A DNA stretch of 64,000 bases from the NCBI GenBank assembly GCA_019787685.1, contig JAHNUO010000022.1, forward strand, positions 62,001 through 126,000. Direction: 5' to 3'. Position numbers and translations under genes: made by a program. Below, piece after piece: positions 13,201 through 27,407 of the stretch (its first letter is position 1; every line of letters starts with the position of its first letter). Source of the DNA: Chiua virens (lineage: Eukaryota; Basidiomycota; Agaricomycetes; Boletales; Boletaceae). The notes beneath the pieces are model-generated. The model was not told the origin of the DNA. It searched no databases and was given only the letters and a program-made list of their open reading frames with translations.

Positions 13201-15081
13201 TAAACAGTAACCTGGTGAGATATATCAATGGAACACCCTGTTCACCACTCAAGTGGTCCATCAGCTTTTGTGCTGCGCCATCGTCGAAGAGTCCCGTCTC
13301 CCAAAATTTGGAGTCCAATTCCGTAACATCGGGTGGAGCCTGAACAATGGGTATGTCAAAGCCCTCTCCCGGTGTCGCCTTTGGCATATATGCCGTTGCA
13401 AATAGCACAGAAGCATGAACCTTTTGACCGGGTATGATGCGACGGGGGTGCAGCAGATGCAAACTACAACGCATCAAATCAGCAATACAAGTGAGATATT
13501 CACCGTAAGACTTACCGTCGAGCGTCTCCGCCAGCGCCGCTGAAGGTCGCCTGGTGTTTGATGGGCATGTACTCAACTGCGCGCCACGCACTGCTCATTG
13601 AATCCTTGACACCAAAGTCGAGATCATCCGGAACCCACGCTCTATGTGTTGGCTGCAACAGAAGGCCGTTCACTGTCGCTTCTCGACGCATCCATAGAAG
13701 CGAAACGTTCCCGGCCTGATGATACTTTCCGGGCTTATCCAGTCCACCTCTGTACTAAATGTATCAATATCTCAGAAGGAAGTTCGAATGTGTACTCACA
13801 CGTCCGAGTGGCTTCCGGCAAACCACACTTCCTGAACGTCTGCAGTCCCGTGTTTCCTTCCTGCCGAGGAACTTGAAGCAGCATTACTGCTACTTGTGGT
13901 AGGTGTGCAAAAAACAACACCATCTCCAATATCAGAGGAGACAGCGCAACTTGGATTTCCACCGTCAGTCTGAGAGTTCGCTTCGTGGAAATACTCCGGC
14001 AAAAACTTGACTCGAAGCTCGTCAAGTGCAAGCGCATGTCGTATATGACAAGCATTTGCTGCATGGGGAGCCATTGAAAGCGATGCACCTCCTCTTACGA
14101 ACCCGACGGATGAAACAGTATCCCTGACAGACGTCAGTTCCAGCACCGGTCGTGAAGACCTGAAGAAAACAAAACATACCATACACCGATGAAGTGAACC
14201 CTGGCGTGCCTCCAAGAAAACGTCTTCTTGAATCTCGCGGCGATGTCTCTTGTCTTTGGCTTTCCTGGTTGAATGGCCTCGTAATAAGTGTAAACCCTGA
14301 AAGTGTCGCCCGTAAGCTTACGCCAATTACCGACCTGTGTTCGCTCACGTTCCAATCTGTTTCTCTGTTGGCATCGTGACCAAGCCAACCTATGGCAGGT
14401 GTTCAGTTATACAGGATGACTGGAACGACTAATTCTGGTCCCACACCTCATGTATCATATTCGCAAGAACCCGCACTTGATATGGACCTCGAGAAAAACC
14501 TACGGCATAAACCTGAGTGATGCAAGCTAAGATAGGGCTATCGACGCACCGAAGAAGTATAACTGATCTCCTTCTTGATACTTTCCCGCCAGCCAGCTGT
14601 ATGCCTCTTTGATATTCTTGTCGACGTTCCTGGAATGGTGTCTTCGTTGAGAGGAGAGAATTAGAGAGGTAACGGATACGCACCATGCGACAGCCATATC
14701 CCAAGTGTCGGAAACCGCATCTTTGACACGACTGAGTGCATTGAACGATTTGGCAGGACGCGTGCCAATGCCACTGGAATAGTATGCGTATTGTTCTGGG
14801 TCGGTTGATTCCAGATTGATTTTGTCGAATACTTTCACCACGTTGGTGTCCTGACCAACAACGAGTAGGGAAACACACCAGACGGCGGATACGATACTCA
14901 CATTGCGCCCAAATTGGTTGGCAGTACCATCGATGCATACAACAAGGTTCCTGGTATGCTGCTTCTTTCGGGGGTTACACTCTGTGCATCTAGGGAGCGA
15001 TGTCTGGGAGGGATTGCTTTTCAGTGAGTGCGCATGGTCGAAGCTGGACAAAATGCTTGGAGGACGAGTCTCCGTGGCCAT
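10296..15081 (-). CDS. DUF2235 alpha/beta-hydrolase with HEAT/ARM-like solenoid and C-terminal membrane segment, copy 1
   Basis: Predicted serine hydrolase of the DUF2235 family (related to Tle1-type phospholipases); activity unproven. It starts MATETRPPS at 15081. Many roughly 50-nt introns give an estimated 1,100-1,200 residues. The first exon has a CxxCNPR motif and the strand RNLVVCIDGTANQFG. Then come NTNVVKVFDKI, YYSSGIGT, the nucleophile elbow GFSRG (14500-14486), the Asp motif GVW/DTVSSVG and the His motif WFAGSHSDV near 13800. These probably supply the Ser-Asp-His triad. After RRIIPGQKVHASVL (about 13430) the rest is helical, with HEAT/ARM-like segments such as WRTKKEGVAILCALAHTG-type repeats and AVQKGNVRERTIATMTLLKL. 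A hydrophobic stretch (AVIPSALLGGSALAALVVVG) lies near the end. It is the most divergent of the four copies (GFSRGPYQVRVLANM rather than GFSRGAYQVRVLAGM). No break was seen, but not every junction was checked. Confidence 0.85.
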
Positions 15082-17395
15082 TAATGGTCTGGATGAGGAT
15101 GCCGTGACAATCAGGTATAAGTGTCCGGAATCGGAGAGGTCCTTTGAGTTGGATCAGGTAGGATGAGTTAAATAGCGAGGTTACAGGTTTTTGGTGCGAG
15201 ATACCTTGAAACGATAGCGTGCGGTAGCTGGACCAATTGCTCGGGGCAGGAGAACATCATTGGAATAACACACCTGCGGCGTGATTCGACAAAATGGGGG
15301 CGGCAAGACCACCATACGATTCATGCGTTAGTCAACATCTGTGAAGGCATTACTGACCCTTGAACAACACTTACTGTGCCGATCTATTGCATCGCCGTGG
15401 TGAGGCTGCTCGTCACACATCACGTGCACCCCCATTCGAGTTTCCAAACTAGAATTTCTCGTCAGTATACAAACACTGTCTCTCGACTCGCATGCCGAAA
15501 GTGTTCACTTCCCAAAACTCGCGGGGGGTGGAAATTCCGCATCGAGAACCTTAAGGAAGCGGGAATCAGTACTATGTGGTACTAGTGTGGGTAGGCACAG
15601 TCCTGACGATCTAAATGCGGCCGCCTCAATCAGCGTTTAATTGAGGGTTCCAATTTGGGGCCAGATTCAAATCGTGTACTTTCTAGATGTTCTGCAGGGT
15701 TATGAGTGTAACTCCACAATTGTTTTTTGTCTGAAGCGGCCCACCCACCAAGTTGAAATCCAGTCTGAATCACTAGTAGTCCCTCCCAAGAAGTTTAGGT
15801 TAGTTATACAATTCATCGATTGCTGCTTTGAGATTCTGCTCTTGGAGCGGCAGTCAGGTCCACTGAGTTAGATAGTTCATGTAACCGTTGGAACCTCACA
15901 TGTCACAAGCTAGAGTCTCACGAGAATCCTTCTGTGGTTGCGCTGACTCGGTGGAAGAGATCAGTACATACCCACGCTTCATTAAAATGGACGAGTCTTT
16001 GGTAAAGCTATTATGACGACCCTGAAATGGAAGCGGGTTGGGATCTGTGGGCATACATACACACTTACAGTAAGCAGTGCGAATTCACTTACGATAAATT
16101 AGACCTGCAATGCCGCAACTTGAAACACGGAGATGAGTGTTCAATCTTCGTGACCACAGTTGGCAGTCAGGTAAGTAAAGAATAGGAAATGTAGGTGGGT
16201 GTGCCCCGACCGCGAGGTGCTTCAATTCGAAGAAAAGAACAGAAGACACCCGGCCCACAGGCACTTACTGTAGGTACTGAGTAGAGGAGCCGTACTACGG
16301 ACATACTTACCCGATCGGCAACCGGTTTCTCCGTATTAATACTACTACCCTGGATCTCCCCGGAATCTCTGGGAGGAACTTTTAGTCTCCTAACTTAGCC
16401 CCGATGAAGTCGCCGAGCAACAAGTTGAACCGTGAGTCCTTTGCATGAGCCTACTTTTGGTCCGTCGATGTCAGAGTCCAATTTGGGAGAAAATCGATGT
16501 TGGCATACGTTATTCTGATCGATATTGACTCATCGGTATCCTTGTCGTGCTAGTGCACAGTCACAGGGCCTGCGCCATCGGAGAGCTCTTCATTTCATTC
16601 ATTCGTTGCGCCAAGCGTTTTCCAACATTACCACCCGATCGGACCAGTCGATAATGTCCGCTCAGCTCGTCCAGACAAATTCTGGATGCAGTTGTGGCTG
16701 GGTTTAAATTGTATCGGAACATCCCGCCGCTTACCCTTCCATAGCCTCAAGCTAGTACTACGTCCTACATTAACAATTGAAGCTGAAGTGGATAACCTAT
16801 CACTGCGGCATCATCCAATCCGGGTGGGATTGGGTGTGTCGGGTATATAGACCAACTTGTCCTGAAAGTATCCAATTTGGACTTGATCAGGCGCTCCGAA
16901 TCTCCTTTCACGTACCATTTGCCAGTTACAGGTTGAGAATTTTCGTGATGATTGAACATAGCTTGGAGTCGGAATAACTAGCGACTCCAGCAGCCTACAG
17001 ACAACGGCTCACGCCTAGTAGTGCTACTGTAGTAGTGACACTGGAACATGCTCCAAGCATTTTGGGACTAAAAGAACTGGAAAAACGGTTTACTATATGA
17101 ACACCTGAGTCAATCTTCATGTCTCCTGGTTCCGACTCATTGCATCAGCACGGTTTTGACACCCCGAGAGTTCTCGCTTTAATTTCCGCTGCCAGGAGTA
17201 GCCTCACCATCAGGTCCATTTTATACAGCTGCGATCGCATGGCCACAGGAGCTCACCTTCATGCTCGCTTCATGCACCCTCATTTCTATGTTTATCCTGT
17301 CCACCACCTTCAGGCGGGCCGCTCGTAGTAGCCACATCCTCCTTGCGTATTAGGCTCATAAATGAACTAGACATTCATTTATGTCAGTTCCCCTG
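15082..17395. other. Spacer between DUF2235 copies 1 and 2
   Basis: A 2.3-kb spacer with no convincing gene. The part near 17048-17150 weakly resembles the 3' flank repeated after copies 3 and 4 (ACACCTGAGTC-type string), so it probably belongs to the duplicated unit. The remainder is presumably the copy 1 promoter and unrelated filler; no transposon was recognised. Confidence 0.4.
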
Positions 17396-20300
17396 TCAAC
17401 AGGATATTTGAGCTTGTACGCACTCGTACACTTGGACAGAAACAACAGTGGTCGCTGTTCCTGCCAGAGAGAGGACCCCGATGGCAGCCAAGCCGAGAAA
17501 GACTGGGAGAGCGGCCATCGCCACTACCGACCCATTGCCGATCAGCCTGATCAACCGGTCCCAGTGCCGGATATGAGGCAGCACGTCATCATCGATCGGT
17601 ATGAGATCTTCCTCTGACAGTTCTCCGTCCATGGCTTTGATCATCTTATCGAGCATGTCATCGACGTCACCTTGAAAGGTTCAGAAAAACTTATTTTCTA
17701 ATGTGAAAGATCTGCTCACTTCGATTTGGAGTCTTGACTTTCCATGCCGACGTATCTGGTTTATCAACTAGAGTGCCAGATACATACAGATGCTTCAAAC
17801 TCCTATATTCGTGTGAATCATAAGCCTTGCGCCTCAGCTCCGCTAAAAGAGAACATTAGTGCAATATCTTTGCAGGTTTGGTGGGAGATACTTGCGCCTC
17901 TGAGCTAGGATGCGTAACGCACATGCAGGTCCCATCATCCAGGAAAGTGGTTTGTCCGTTTGTCTTTGGGGTTGGCTAGGGGAGGTTGGGCTCGGTAAGT
18001 AACCCTCTGGGAGAAGCATCCTAACGATCTCTACAATCTGAGGCTCGATGGCTGCTACACCGTGATCTAGAGCCACAGAACATGAATAAGAACACTCAGG
18101 GTCGGAATGATGCATACCCGTGCGAGCCAAAGCAGACAGAATCGTCACCCCTGCTTTCTGTACCCTCCATTTTGGATCCTGCAGACTTTTCAAACTCTCG
18201 CTGACGAGTTCGTCAGTCCAGGGTCCTTTGTTGTCTGGAGGTTGTCTTAGTACGCTGAAATCAATAGAAAATATTATGATGCATACCTATTGATAAGGAC
18301 CGGAAGATATCTAAGCAAATTAGGCTCGTCCGAATCTCCTTCAGCTTCCCCTCTCCCAGCTTCATATTCAGAACCTTTGTGATGGTATCATCCCTAATAT
18401 TTTTCCGCAGGTCGTCTGGCTCGGATGTGTCAGTATGCGGCCTTACATAGACACCAACGAGTTATTTCATTACCGTGTTGCATCAGGTCTCCGAAGATCT
18501 GGAACCCTTCCACCGGACCCACAGCATCGTCGAAATAGTCCAGTCGTAGCATATCCACAATGTTTTTCGGAAGCTTTTCGTTCTTTATGACAGACTGCTT
18601 CATGTCGGCTAATGCGATTTCCAATCCCACAATGCCTACTGCAAGAGATTTCACTCACCGTGTTTCAAACAGGCAGCCAATGCGTAGGCAGCAAGGAGCG
18701 CCGTATCTTTACATTGCAACTGATCAATGAACAAGTCCAAGAGATGGACATCGCATAGGTAGTTGCGGATGGTCGCGGCTGATAAATGTTCAACCTGCAT
18801 CTTTACACCGACGAAGCCAGACCTACACTCGCAAAGCTTCAAAAGAGTCATGGTCGACGCCGCGCGCTCTCGAGTATTCCCTTTCTGAACGGCCCTTTTC
18901 AGTTTACCAATAAGCTTTTTGTGCCCATCACCCAGGTTCTCGGCGTCTGACATAATTGATCTGACGGTAAAATCTTATCAGAGGTGCTAAAGGGACGTCG
19001 CTTACCAAAACCAAAGAGTCGACGCAATCGTAGTCCAGGATCTCCACTATGTTCACTCTCATCACCTGAATCGCGTCGTTTGGGCTGCAAGTGAACTAAA
19101 GCCCTCGCAAGATTCGTTCGAAGTGTTTTATTCAAAGTATCGAATTGCTCTAAACGGAGAAGTGAGGGAGCGACAAATTCAAGAAAGGACGACTTACGCT
19201 GATCGTGTAGGGCAAGCAGTATTTCAACGGCAAGGAGACCGACGAGGCCCTTATCCCTTTTCGCCCACTGTTCGAGTTTAGGCTTTACTACGGAACATGC
19301 GTTCCTCGCTGTTGTCATGCGTCATTACCAGTTTACTACAACTCGTGAATCAAGGTTCGATACTCACCCTCCGGAAATCGTGCCAAAGTCAACACCATGC
19401 GCAACGCTGCAGTCAGAAGTTGGGGTTCTGCAGGAAGTGATGACTTCCTATGTAGTGTAGATGACAGAAGGTGTCCTTACTGTTTGTCTCCAATATTCGG
19501 GAAAGTCGTGACACTCTCACTCTTGAACTCGGATGATGTTCATCAAGCTTCTCGATGATAGTCTTCCGCGTATCCTCTAACGAAGTATGAGTAAGGCTGA
19601 GCTCTACGATGATTGCAAACGCACCATACTGCAACAGGCAAATCAAGCCATCCATTGCCTGCCCAAACTTCCCACCTCTCTGGCTAACTATCGCATCTAG
19701 TAACGGGACGAGTTTTTTCAAAACGTCCTCGACGAGGATGTGGTTTCGCAAAGCCTGGTGTCTCGTCAGGGGTCTCAACAGAGCGACAATTCTCGGACCG
19801 TCTCGGTGATTTTGTACATCCAGAATGTCACACAGGGATTTCTTCGCGTGTTCGAATATATCTGGCGAAAGTTCATTGTGAGTCGACGCAGGACTGTCAA
19901 GTGGCGTCGCATCTGGATCGCAAGCTGTCACAGAAATTTGTTACGAGACACGCGCGTCTAGAGGCGGGACACTTACATGCTTCGTAATAAGCAACGATTG
20001 CAATGAGCTTCACAAGCGGCGCGGATTCGCTGCTGTCCATGAGCCTCTTAAACTGCGCGTCCCAACCAGATACGCTCCTGACACATCGTTTTCCTTCCCC
20101 TGACGCGCAAGCCCCGTTAACATCCAGAGATCGCAACGGAAAAAGAAAGCCTCACTGGATCTCAGCATGAACAACAACCTGTCAAGGTAGATTGGAGCAA
20201 CCCCTTCCACACTATCCAAGTATCCCAGTAGCTTTGGAGCAGCGGTAGGGTCGAACAGTTTCGTCTCCCAAATTTGGCTGTCCAATTCGGTATCTTCAGC

Positions 20301-22011
20301 TTGTATTATGGGTATGTCGAAGCCCTCTCCTAGCGTTGCTTGTGGCATATACGCATTTGCATACAGGATAGAAGCATGAACCTTTTGACCAGGGATGATA
20401 CGGCGAGGCTGGAACAGATGTCGGCTAGCGAGCGCAAGTTCAGTGGCATGAATAATCAATCCGTTGCGGGTCTCACCGTCGAGCATCTTTACCAGAACCA
20501 CTGAATGATATCTGATGCGTGATAGGGATATACTCAACGACTGGCCATATGCGGCACATCGAATCGCTAGTGCCGAAATCAAGATCAGCTGGAACCCAGA
20601 CTAGATCCGTTGGCTGTAGTTTGAGGCCACTTGCTGTTGCTTCTCGCCGCATCCATAAAAGCGAGACGTTCCCAGACAGATGAGATTTCCCGGGTTGGCT
20701 TGTACCACCTCTGCGAAATAATCGGTAACATGAAAACGAGTTTGAATGATATACTCACACGTCTGAGTGACAACCTGCAAACCAGACTTCCTTGATGTGA
20801 GGAGTTTCGTTCTTCTTTCCCGCAAAGGAATCAGTTAGATTGTCGTCGATGGTGACTTGGGGCGGTTCGCCAGCGGGACTCGCGGTGTGTTCTACTTTGT
20901 CAGAGGAAACAATGTACTTGGATTTCTTGCCGTCCGCCAGAGAATTCATTTCGTGGAAATACTCCGGCATGAATTTGACCCGACGTTCGTCGAGAGCAAG
21001 TGCGTGTCGGAAATGGCATGCATGTGCCACGGACGAGGAAGTCGAAAGGAAAACATCACGCCTTATAAGCCCCACAGACGAGACAGTATCCCTGACCGAA
21101 ATCAGCCTTAGACGCATCCGAGTAGTAATTTAAATGCTAGAGTTACCAAACGCCGACAAAGTGGACTCTCAGGTCCTTCCAGGAAAATGTGTTCTTGAAG
21201 TGCCTAGCGATCTCTCTTGTCTCCGGCTTTCCCGAACGAATCGCTTCGAAATGATCATAAGCCCTACAAAAGGCGTATTTGTCGAGCTCGTGTACGGACG
21301 AAACAACAACTCACTCTCCGATCTGTTTTTCCGTTGGGGTCCTTATCAAGCCAACCTGATATTCGCGTTCAATTCAATTGAATGATCCCAAAATGTGTCT
21401 CTTCCTACCTCGTGTATCATTCCCGCTAGAACTCGGACTTGATATGCACCCCGAGAAAAACCTAATGTCATCACCATTAGCTACGTGCAATGCGAGAACA
21501 AACTTAAATTACCAAATAGGTAGATTTGGTCCCCATCTTCATACTTATCTGCTAGCCAGCGATATGCATCCTTGACAATCTCTTCTATGTTCCTGTAGTC
21601 GTATATTTTATTATCTTGCAGCATTAGATCATGACAAGTACGAACCATGCGACTGCCATGTCAAGTGTATCGGAGATTCCCCGCTTCATACGTTCGAATA
21701 CATAGAATGAATTTGGATGCGTGCCAATTCCGCTGGAATAATAGGCGAGTTGCTTTGGACATGGCGCTTGCAGATCAATCATGGCGAACAGTTTGACCAC
21801 ATTGGTATTCTGACCAAACTTGTATTGAGTAGCCTGAGACATTGCAGAGCCGTCTACACGCTACCTTTTGGCCGAACTTGTTACAAGTGCCGTCGATGCA
21901 TACTACAAGATTCCTTGTGTTTTGTTTCTCTTGTCGAGGATTGCACTGAAGACATCTCGGGACTGTTGATTCAGCAGAGGAAGTGCTGGGATTCTCCGTG
22001 GCCATGGACAT
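17396..22011 (-). CDS. DUF2235 alpha/beta-hydrolase-solenoid-membrane protein, copy 2
   Basis: Second tandem paralogue, same layout as copy 1. The likely start is MSMATENPSTSS at 22011. Exon 1 holds RCLQCNPRQ and NLVVCIDGTCNKFGQ. The nucleophile elbow GFSRGAYQVRVLAGMIHE is at about 21470-21415 (GFSRG at 21462-21448). DTVSSVG, HFRHALALDERRVKFMPEY and WFAGCHSDV follow (about 21090-20755). The solenoid includes AVQKGNTRERAASTMTLLKL and DPKWRVQKAGVTILSALART, good HEAT-type patterns. The C-terminus has MLDKMIKAMDGELSEEDL, RHWDRLIRLIGNG and a hydrophobic segment (VFLGLAAIGVLSLAG), ending YECVQAQISC. The acceptor before SDAENLG works with an AAG border and keeps frame. It appears intact. The hydrophobic tail suggests membrane anchoring of the solenoid end (inference). 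Confidence 0.85.
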
Positions 22012-22819
22012 GAGGAACAACAATGGGTGTCCAGAAAAAGATCGTTGACTGCTGTAATGCGCGTGTGCGCGCCAAAATAGTGCCCGTGTGACGTAAGGAG
22101 TTAAGCCTCCGGGCGCCGCATGTTGAACAGGATAGTACCCGTGTGGAGCGAAAAATGGGAGCAAATGACCTGCCAGTGTCACGGTATGCTGCAACTGCAT
22201 CATATCATGATTTCACCTCGTAGAACAAAGCGGAATGGCGCCCGACCGCCCGGGGTGTAGTACTTACTGGTCAGTACTTACCGACTCGGAAGCGCGGTTT
22301 CCTTCAAGGAATCAAGGCCACCCCGATTGGTACGTGAAACAAAACCAAAGGAAAAAAGGAAAACGGTATATGAGGCGAGACTCGTTGCATTGGCACCTCT
22401 ACTACACCGCGAGCTAATCTTGTGTCTAATGTTGTGCGAGAGTCGCGGACTCCGGTCCTCACCTCGGCTTCGAATCTTTCCGATGAACTTTCTCGGGCCA
22501 GCAGAGAGGTAGATTACAGTTCATTGGCACGCTAGTGACGGCGCTCCAAGCCTTCTGGAGGACTAGAACAGAAAATTCTACTTATTATATGTATACCTGA
22601 GTCCAATAAGATACATGTTCGCTGCCAAGTCCCCATCCCGCCGCGAGAAGTCCTCACCATCAGGCCCAGGGGTCTCACCTTCATGCTAGCCTTGGTGCAC
22701 CTTCACTTATATTTCCATCTTGTCCGCTACCTTCAGTTGGATTGTTCATAGTAGCTGCATCCTCCTTGCGGATCAGGCTGACAAATGAGCTAGATATCCG
22801 TCGACATCAGCTCATCCTG
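22012..22819. repeat. Spacer between copies 2 and 3, carrying the duplicated 3' flank
   Basis: The right half (about 22012-22170) is the promoter side of copy 2 and shares short blocks with the region upstream of copy 4 (32585-32710). The left half, about 22548-22800, is nearly the same as 27726-27990 after copy 4 (for example AGCCTTCTGGAGGACTAGAA and AATAAGATACATGTTCG in both). The tandem duplication unit therefore included the 3' flank. No gene was seen. Confidence 0.6.
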
Positions 22820-25800
22820 TTAACATGTTTGAATTCGAACGCACTCGTATACCTGAACAGAAGTGACAGCGATCGCTGTTCCTGCCAGAGAGAGGACCGA
22901 GATGGCAGCCAAGCCGAGCAAGACTGGGAGAGCGGCTACCGTCACTACCGACCCATTGCCGATCAGCCTGATCAACCGGTCCCAGTGCTGTATATGAGGC
23001 AGCACTTCATCCCCGATCGGTATGAGATCTTCCTCTGATAATTCTCCGTCCACGGCTTTGATCATCTTATCAAGCATGTCATCGACGTCGCCTTGAAGGG
23101 TCCAGAAAAGTAAAATTCAGCAGATTCATTAATGTAAAAAGATCTGCTCACTTCGATTTGGAGTCTTGACCTTCCATGCTCGCGTATCTGTCTGTTTAAC
23201 CAGAGCGCCAGACAAATACAGATCCTTCAAATTGCCATATTCAATCGTCTGGCGCGTCATGCGCCGCAGCTCTGCTAAAAGAACGCATGGATAATTACAT
23301 CCGAGTCTTTGCAAGTCGGATGGGAATGCTTACCATTTTGAGCCAGAATGCGTAGAACGCATGCAGGTCCCATCATCCAGGAAGGTGACTTAGACGAGTC
23401 ATCCTGCGAGAGAAGCATCTCGACAATCTTGACAATCCGAGGGCTGATGACTGCTTCACCATGTTCTGAAGTCACAGAATATTAATTGGAATGCTCCAGG
23501 TAGCAATGGTACACACCCGTCTGAGCCAAAGCTGACAGAACCGTCACCCCTGCTTTCTGCACCTTCCATAACGGATCCTTGAGATTTTGTACACTCCTTT
23601 CAACGAGCTCGCGGGTCCATGGTCCGTCTTTGTCTGGAGGTTGTCTTAGCTATATGCTGAAATCAACATCAATATTTCAATCCATACCGAGGGACTGGAA
23701 GACATCCAAACAAATCAGGCTCGTCCGAATTTCCTTCTGCTTCTTCTTTCCCAGCTTCCTATTCAGAGCCTCTGTGATGTTATGATCCTTGATCTTGTTC
23801 CGCAGGTCGTCTGGCTCGGATGTGTCAGTATGTAGCCCTACATCAACGATAATGACGAGTTATTTCGTTACCGTGTTGCATAAGGGAATGAAAAATCTCG
23901 AATCCCTCTATGGAACCCACAGCATCGTCGAAATAGCCCAATCGTAACATCCCCACAATGTTTTTTGAAAGCTTCATGCTCTCTTCGTTGGACGGCGTCA
24001 TGTCTTTTGATGCGAGCTTCAATCCCACAACGCCTACTGCAAGAGAGTTCGCTTACTATATTTCAAACAGGTAGCTAGCGCGTAGGCAGCAAGCAATGCC
24101 CTGTCTTTGCATTGCAACTGATTGATGAACAAGTCCAAGAGCCGGATCTCGGCTAGATGGTTGCGGATGATCTCGGCTAATAATTCCTGAGCCTGCCCCT
24201 CTACACCGACGAAACTAGACTTACATTCGCAAAGCTTCAAAAAAGTCATCGTCGACGCCGTGCGCTCTCGAGTATTCCCTTTCTGAACTGCTCCTTTCAG
24301 TTCATCAACAAGCTTCTTGTGTCGATCATCCAGGTTCTCGGCATCTGACACAATTGATCCGACGATAAAATCTAGTCAGAAGTGCTAAATGGATGTCGCT
24401 TACCAAGACCAAAGAGTCGACGCAACTGCAGCCCAGGATCTGCACTATGACCACTCTTATCACCTGAATCGCGTCGTTCGGATTGCAAGTGAACTAAAGC
24501 CTTCGCAAGATTCGTTCGAAGCTTTTTATTCGAAGTATCGAATTGCTCTAAACTAAGAAGTGAGGGAGCGACAAGTTCAAGAAAGGACGACTTACGCTCG
24601 GGATCGTGTAGGGCAACCAGTATTTCAACGGCAAGGAGACCAACGAGGCCGTTATCACTTTTCGCCCACTGTTCGAGTCTAGACTTTACCGTCGTCAAAC
24701 ATGCGTTCTTCGCTGTTGTCGTGCGTCATTGCCAGTGTACTACAGGCCGTGAACCATGGCTCGAAACTCACCCTCCGGAAACCGTGCCAGAGTCAATACC
24801 ATGCGCAATGCTGCAGTCAGAAGTTGGGGTTCTGCAGGAAATGATAACTTTATATGTAGTGTAGATAACAGGAGGTGTCCTTACTCTTCGTCTTCAATAT
24901 TCGGGAAAGTCTTGACATTCTTGGATTCAGATAATTTTCATTAAACTTCTCGATGATAGTCTTCCGCGTGTCCTCTGACGGAGTATGAGCAAGAGTGAGC
25001 TCTACGATGATTGTAAACGTACCATACTGCAACAGGCACCTCAGACCATCCATTGCCTGCCCAAAACTCCCGTCTCTCCGGTCAACAATATCATCTAGTA
25101 ACTGGAAGAGACCATTCAAAATGTCTGTGATGGGAATGTGGTTTCGCAAAGCGTCGTGTCTCGCCAGGAGTCTCAACAAAGCGAATATTCTCGAACCGTC
25201 CCGGTGCCTGCCTGCCCTCAGAATGGTAAGCAGTGATTCCTTTGCGGCATTCGACATGTATTGCATGTGTTGAGTGTGAGTTGGTGCGGGACTCTCTGGG
25301 ATCGCATCTGGATCACAAGCTGTCACAGAAAACTTGTTACGAGTCACACACATCTAGAAGCAGGACACTCACATACTTCGTAATAAGCAACAATTGCAGC
25401 GAGCTTCACAAACGGTGCACATCCGGGGTTGTGTATGAGTTCCGTAAACTGCTCTTGCCAATCAGGTACCCGCCTCAGGCAGTCTTTTCCTTCCCCTGAA
25501 ATTGCAGGTGCCGTGAACATCCAGAGATCCCGATAGAAAATAAACCTCACTGAATCTCAACATGAACAATAACCTGTCAAGGTAGATTGACGCAACCCCT
25601 TCCTTGCCACCTAAACGTTTCACAAGCTCTTCTGCAGCGGTCTTATCGAACAGTCCTCTCTCCCAAATTAGATCGTTCGGTTCAGTATTTTCAGCTTGTA
25701 TCATGGGTATGTCGAAGCCCTCCCCTAGCGTTGCTTCTGGCTTATACGCATTTGCATACAGAATGGAAGCATGAAACTTTTGACCAGGAATGATACGGCG

Positions 25801-27407
25801 AGGCCGGAATAGGTGTAGGCTAGCGAGTGCGAGATCAGCAACATGAACAAGCAGCCCATCGCAAGCCTCACCGTCGAGCATTTCCACCAGGACCACTGAA
25901 TGATGCTTGGTGTGTGATGGGCAAACACTCAACGACTGGCCATAGCTTGCGCATCGAATCGCTGGTGCCGAAATCAAGATCAGCTGGAACCCAGACTAGA
26001 TCCGTTGGCTGTAGTTTGAGGCCACTTGCTGTTGCTTCTCGTCGCATCCATAAAAGCGAGACGTTCCCAGACAGATGAGATTTCCCAGGTTTGCTTGTAC
26101 CACCTCTGGTGAAATAGTCGGTAACAAAAACGAGTTTGAATGATATACTCACACGTCTGAGTGACAACCTGCAAACCAGACTTCCTTGATGTCGGGGGGC
26201 TCGTTCTTCCTTCCCGCAGTGGACTCAGTCAGATCGTTGTCAGTCGTGACTTGGTTAGGTTCGCCAGCGGGACTTGTGCGTCCAATGTTGGAGGAAACAA
26301 AGTATTTGTATTTCCCGTTGCTTGCCAGAGAATTCATTTCCTGGAAATACTCTGGCATGAACTTGACCCGACGTTCGTCGAGAGCAAGTGCGTGTCTGAA
26401 ATGACACGCATGTGCCGCAGATGAGGATGTCGACAGGAACATGTCTCCCCTCATGATCCCCACAGATGAGACAGTATCCCTGACCGAAATCAGTCTGAGG
26501 CACATCCAAGAAGTAATTTAAATGCCAGAGTTACCAAACGCCAACGAAGTGCACTCTCAGGTCTCTCCAGGAAAATGTGTTCTTGAAGTGCCTAGCGATC
26601 TCTCTTGTCTTCCGCTCTTCCGAACGAATTGCTTTGAAATAATCATAAGCCCTGCCAAAAGCGTAATATTTGTCCAGTCCGTGTACGGACAAAACAGCAA
26701 CTTACGCTCCGATCTGTTTTTCCGTCGGGGTCCTTATCAATCCAACCTGATATACACGTTCCAGTCCAAGTGAATGACTCAAAAACGTATCCACCCATAC
26801 CTCGTGTATCATTCCCGCCAGAACTCGTACTTGATATGCACCTCGAGAGAAGCCTGGTACCATCACCATTAGCTGCGTGCAGTGTGAAGATAACCTATTT
26901 TACCAAATAAATAAATTTGGTCCCCGTCTTCATACTTATCTGCTAGCCAACGATACGCATCCTTGACAATCTCTTCTATGCTCCTGTGATCGTACATTTC
27001 ATTACCTTACAGTGTTGGGAATCATGACAAGTATGTACGAACCATCCAAATGCCATGTCAAGTTTTTCTGAGATTCCTCGCGAATGAGGACGCGTGCCAA
27101 CTCCACTGGAATAGTATGCGATTTGTTTTGGACTTGCCGCTTGCTGATCGATCTTGGCGAACAGTTTGACTACATTGGTATTCTGACCAAAGTAGTCGTT
27201 AGAGACACTATAGAGCCAGCGTATAGACATTACCTCTTCCCCAAATTTGTTACAAGTGCCGTCGATGCACACCACAAGATTCCTCGTGTCTCCCCTGTGT
27301 TGAGGATTGCACTGAGGACATCTAGAAGACGATGCCGGGACTACGGTTGAGTTGGGCGCGTTTTCGGGACGAGACGAAGTACTAGCTTGAGGACTTTCCG
27401 TGGTCAT
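22820..27407 (-). CDS. DUF2235 alpha/beta-hydrolase-solenoid-membrane protein, copy 3
   Basis: Third paralogue, very close to copy 4 in exons and introns. The likely start is MTTESPQAS at 27407 (an upstream in-frame ATG at 27416 is also possible). Motifs in order: RCPQCNPQ, NLVVCIDGTCNKFGE, NTNVVKLFAKI, YYSSGVGT, GFSRG (26854-26840), DTVSSVG, HFRHALALDERRVKFMPEY, WFAGCHSDV, RRIIPGQKFHASILYANAY, GEGFDIPMIQ. The solenoid follows, then MLDKMIKAVDGELSEEDL and a hydrophobic tail (LLGLAAISVLSLAG), ending at 22820. Checked junctions keep frame: the intron after NARR (about 25865) and the one before SDAENLDD (about 24370). The promoter side (27417-27530) differs from copies 2 and 4, so its regulation may differ (inference). 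Confidence 0.85.
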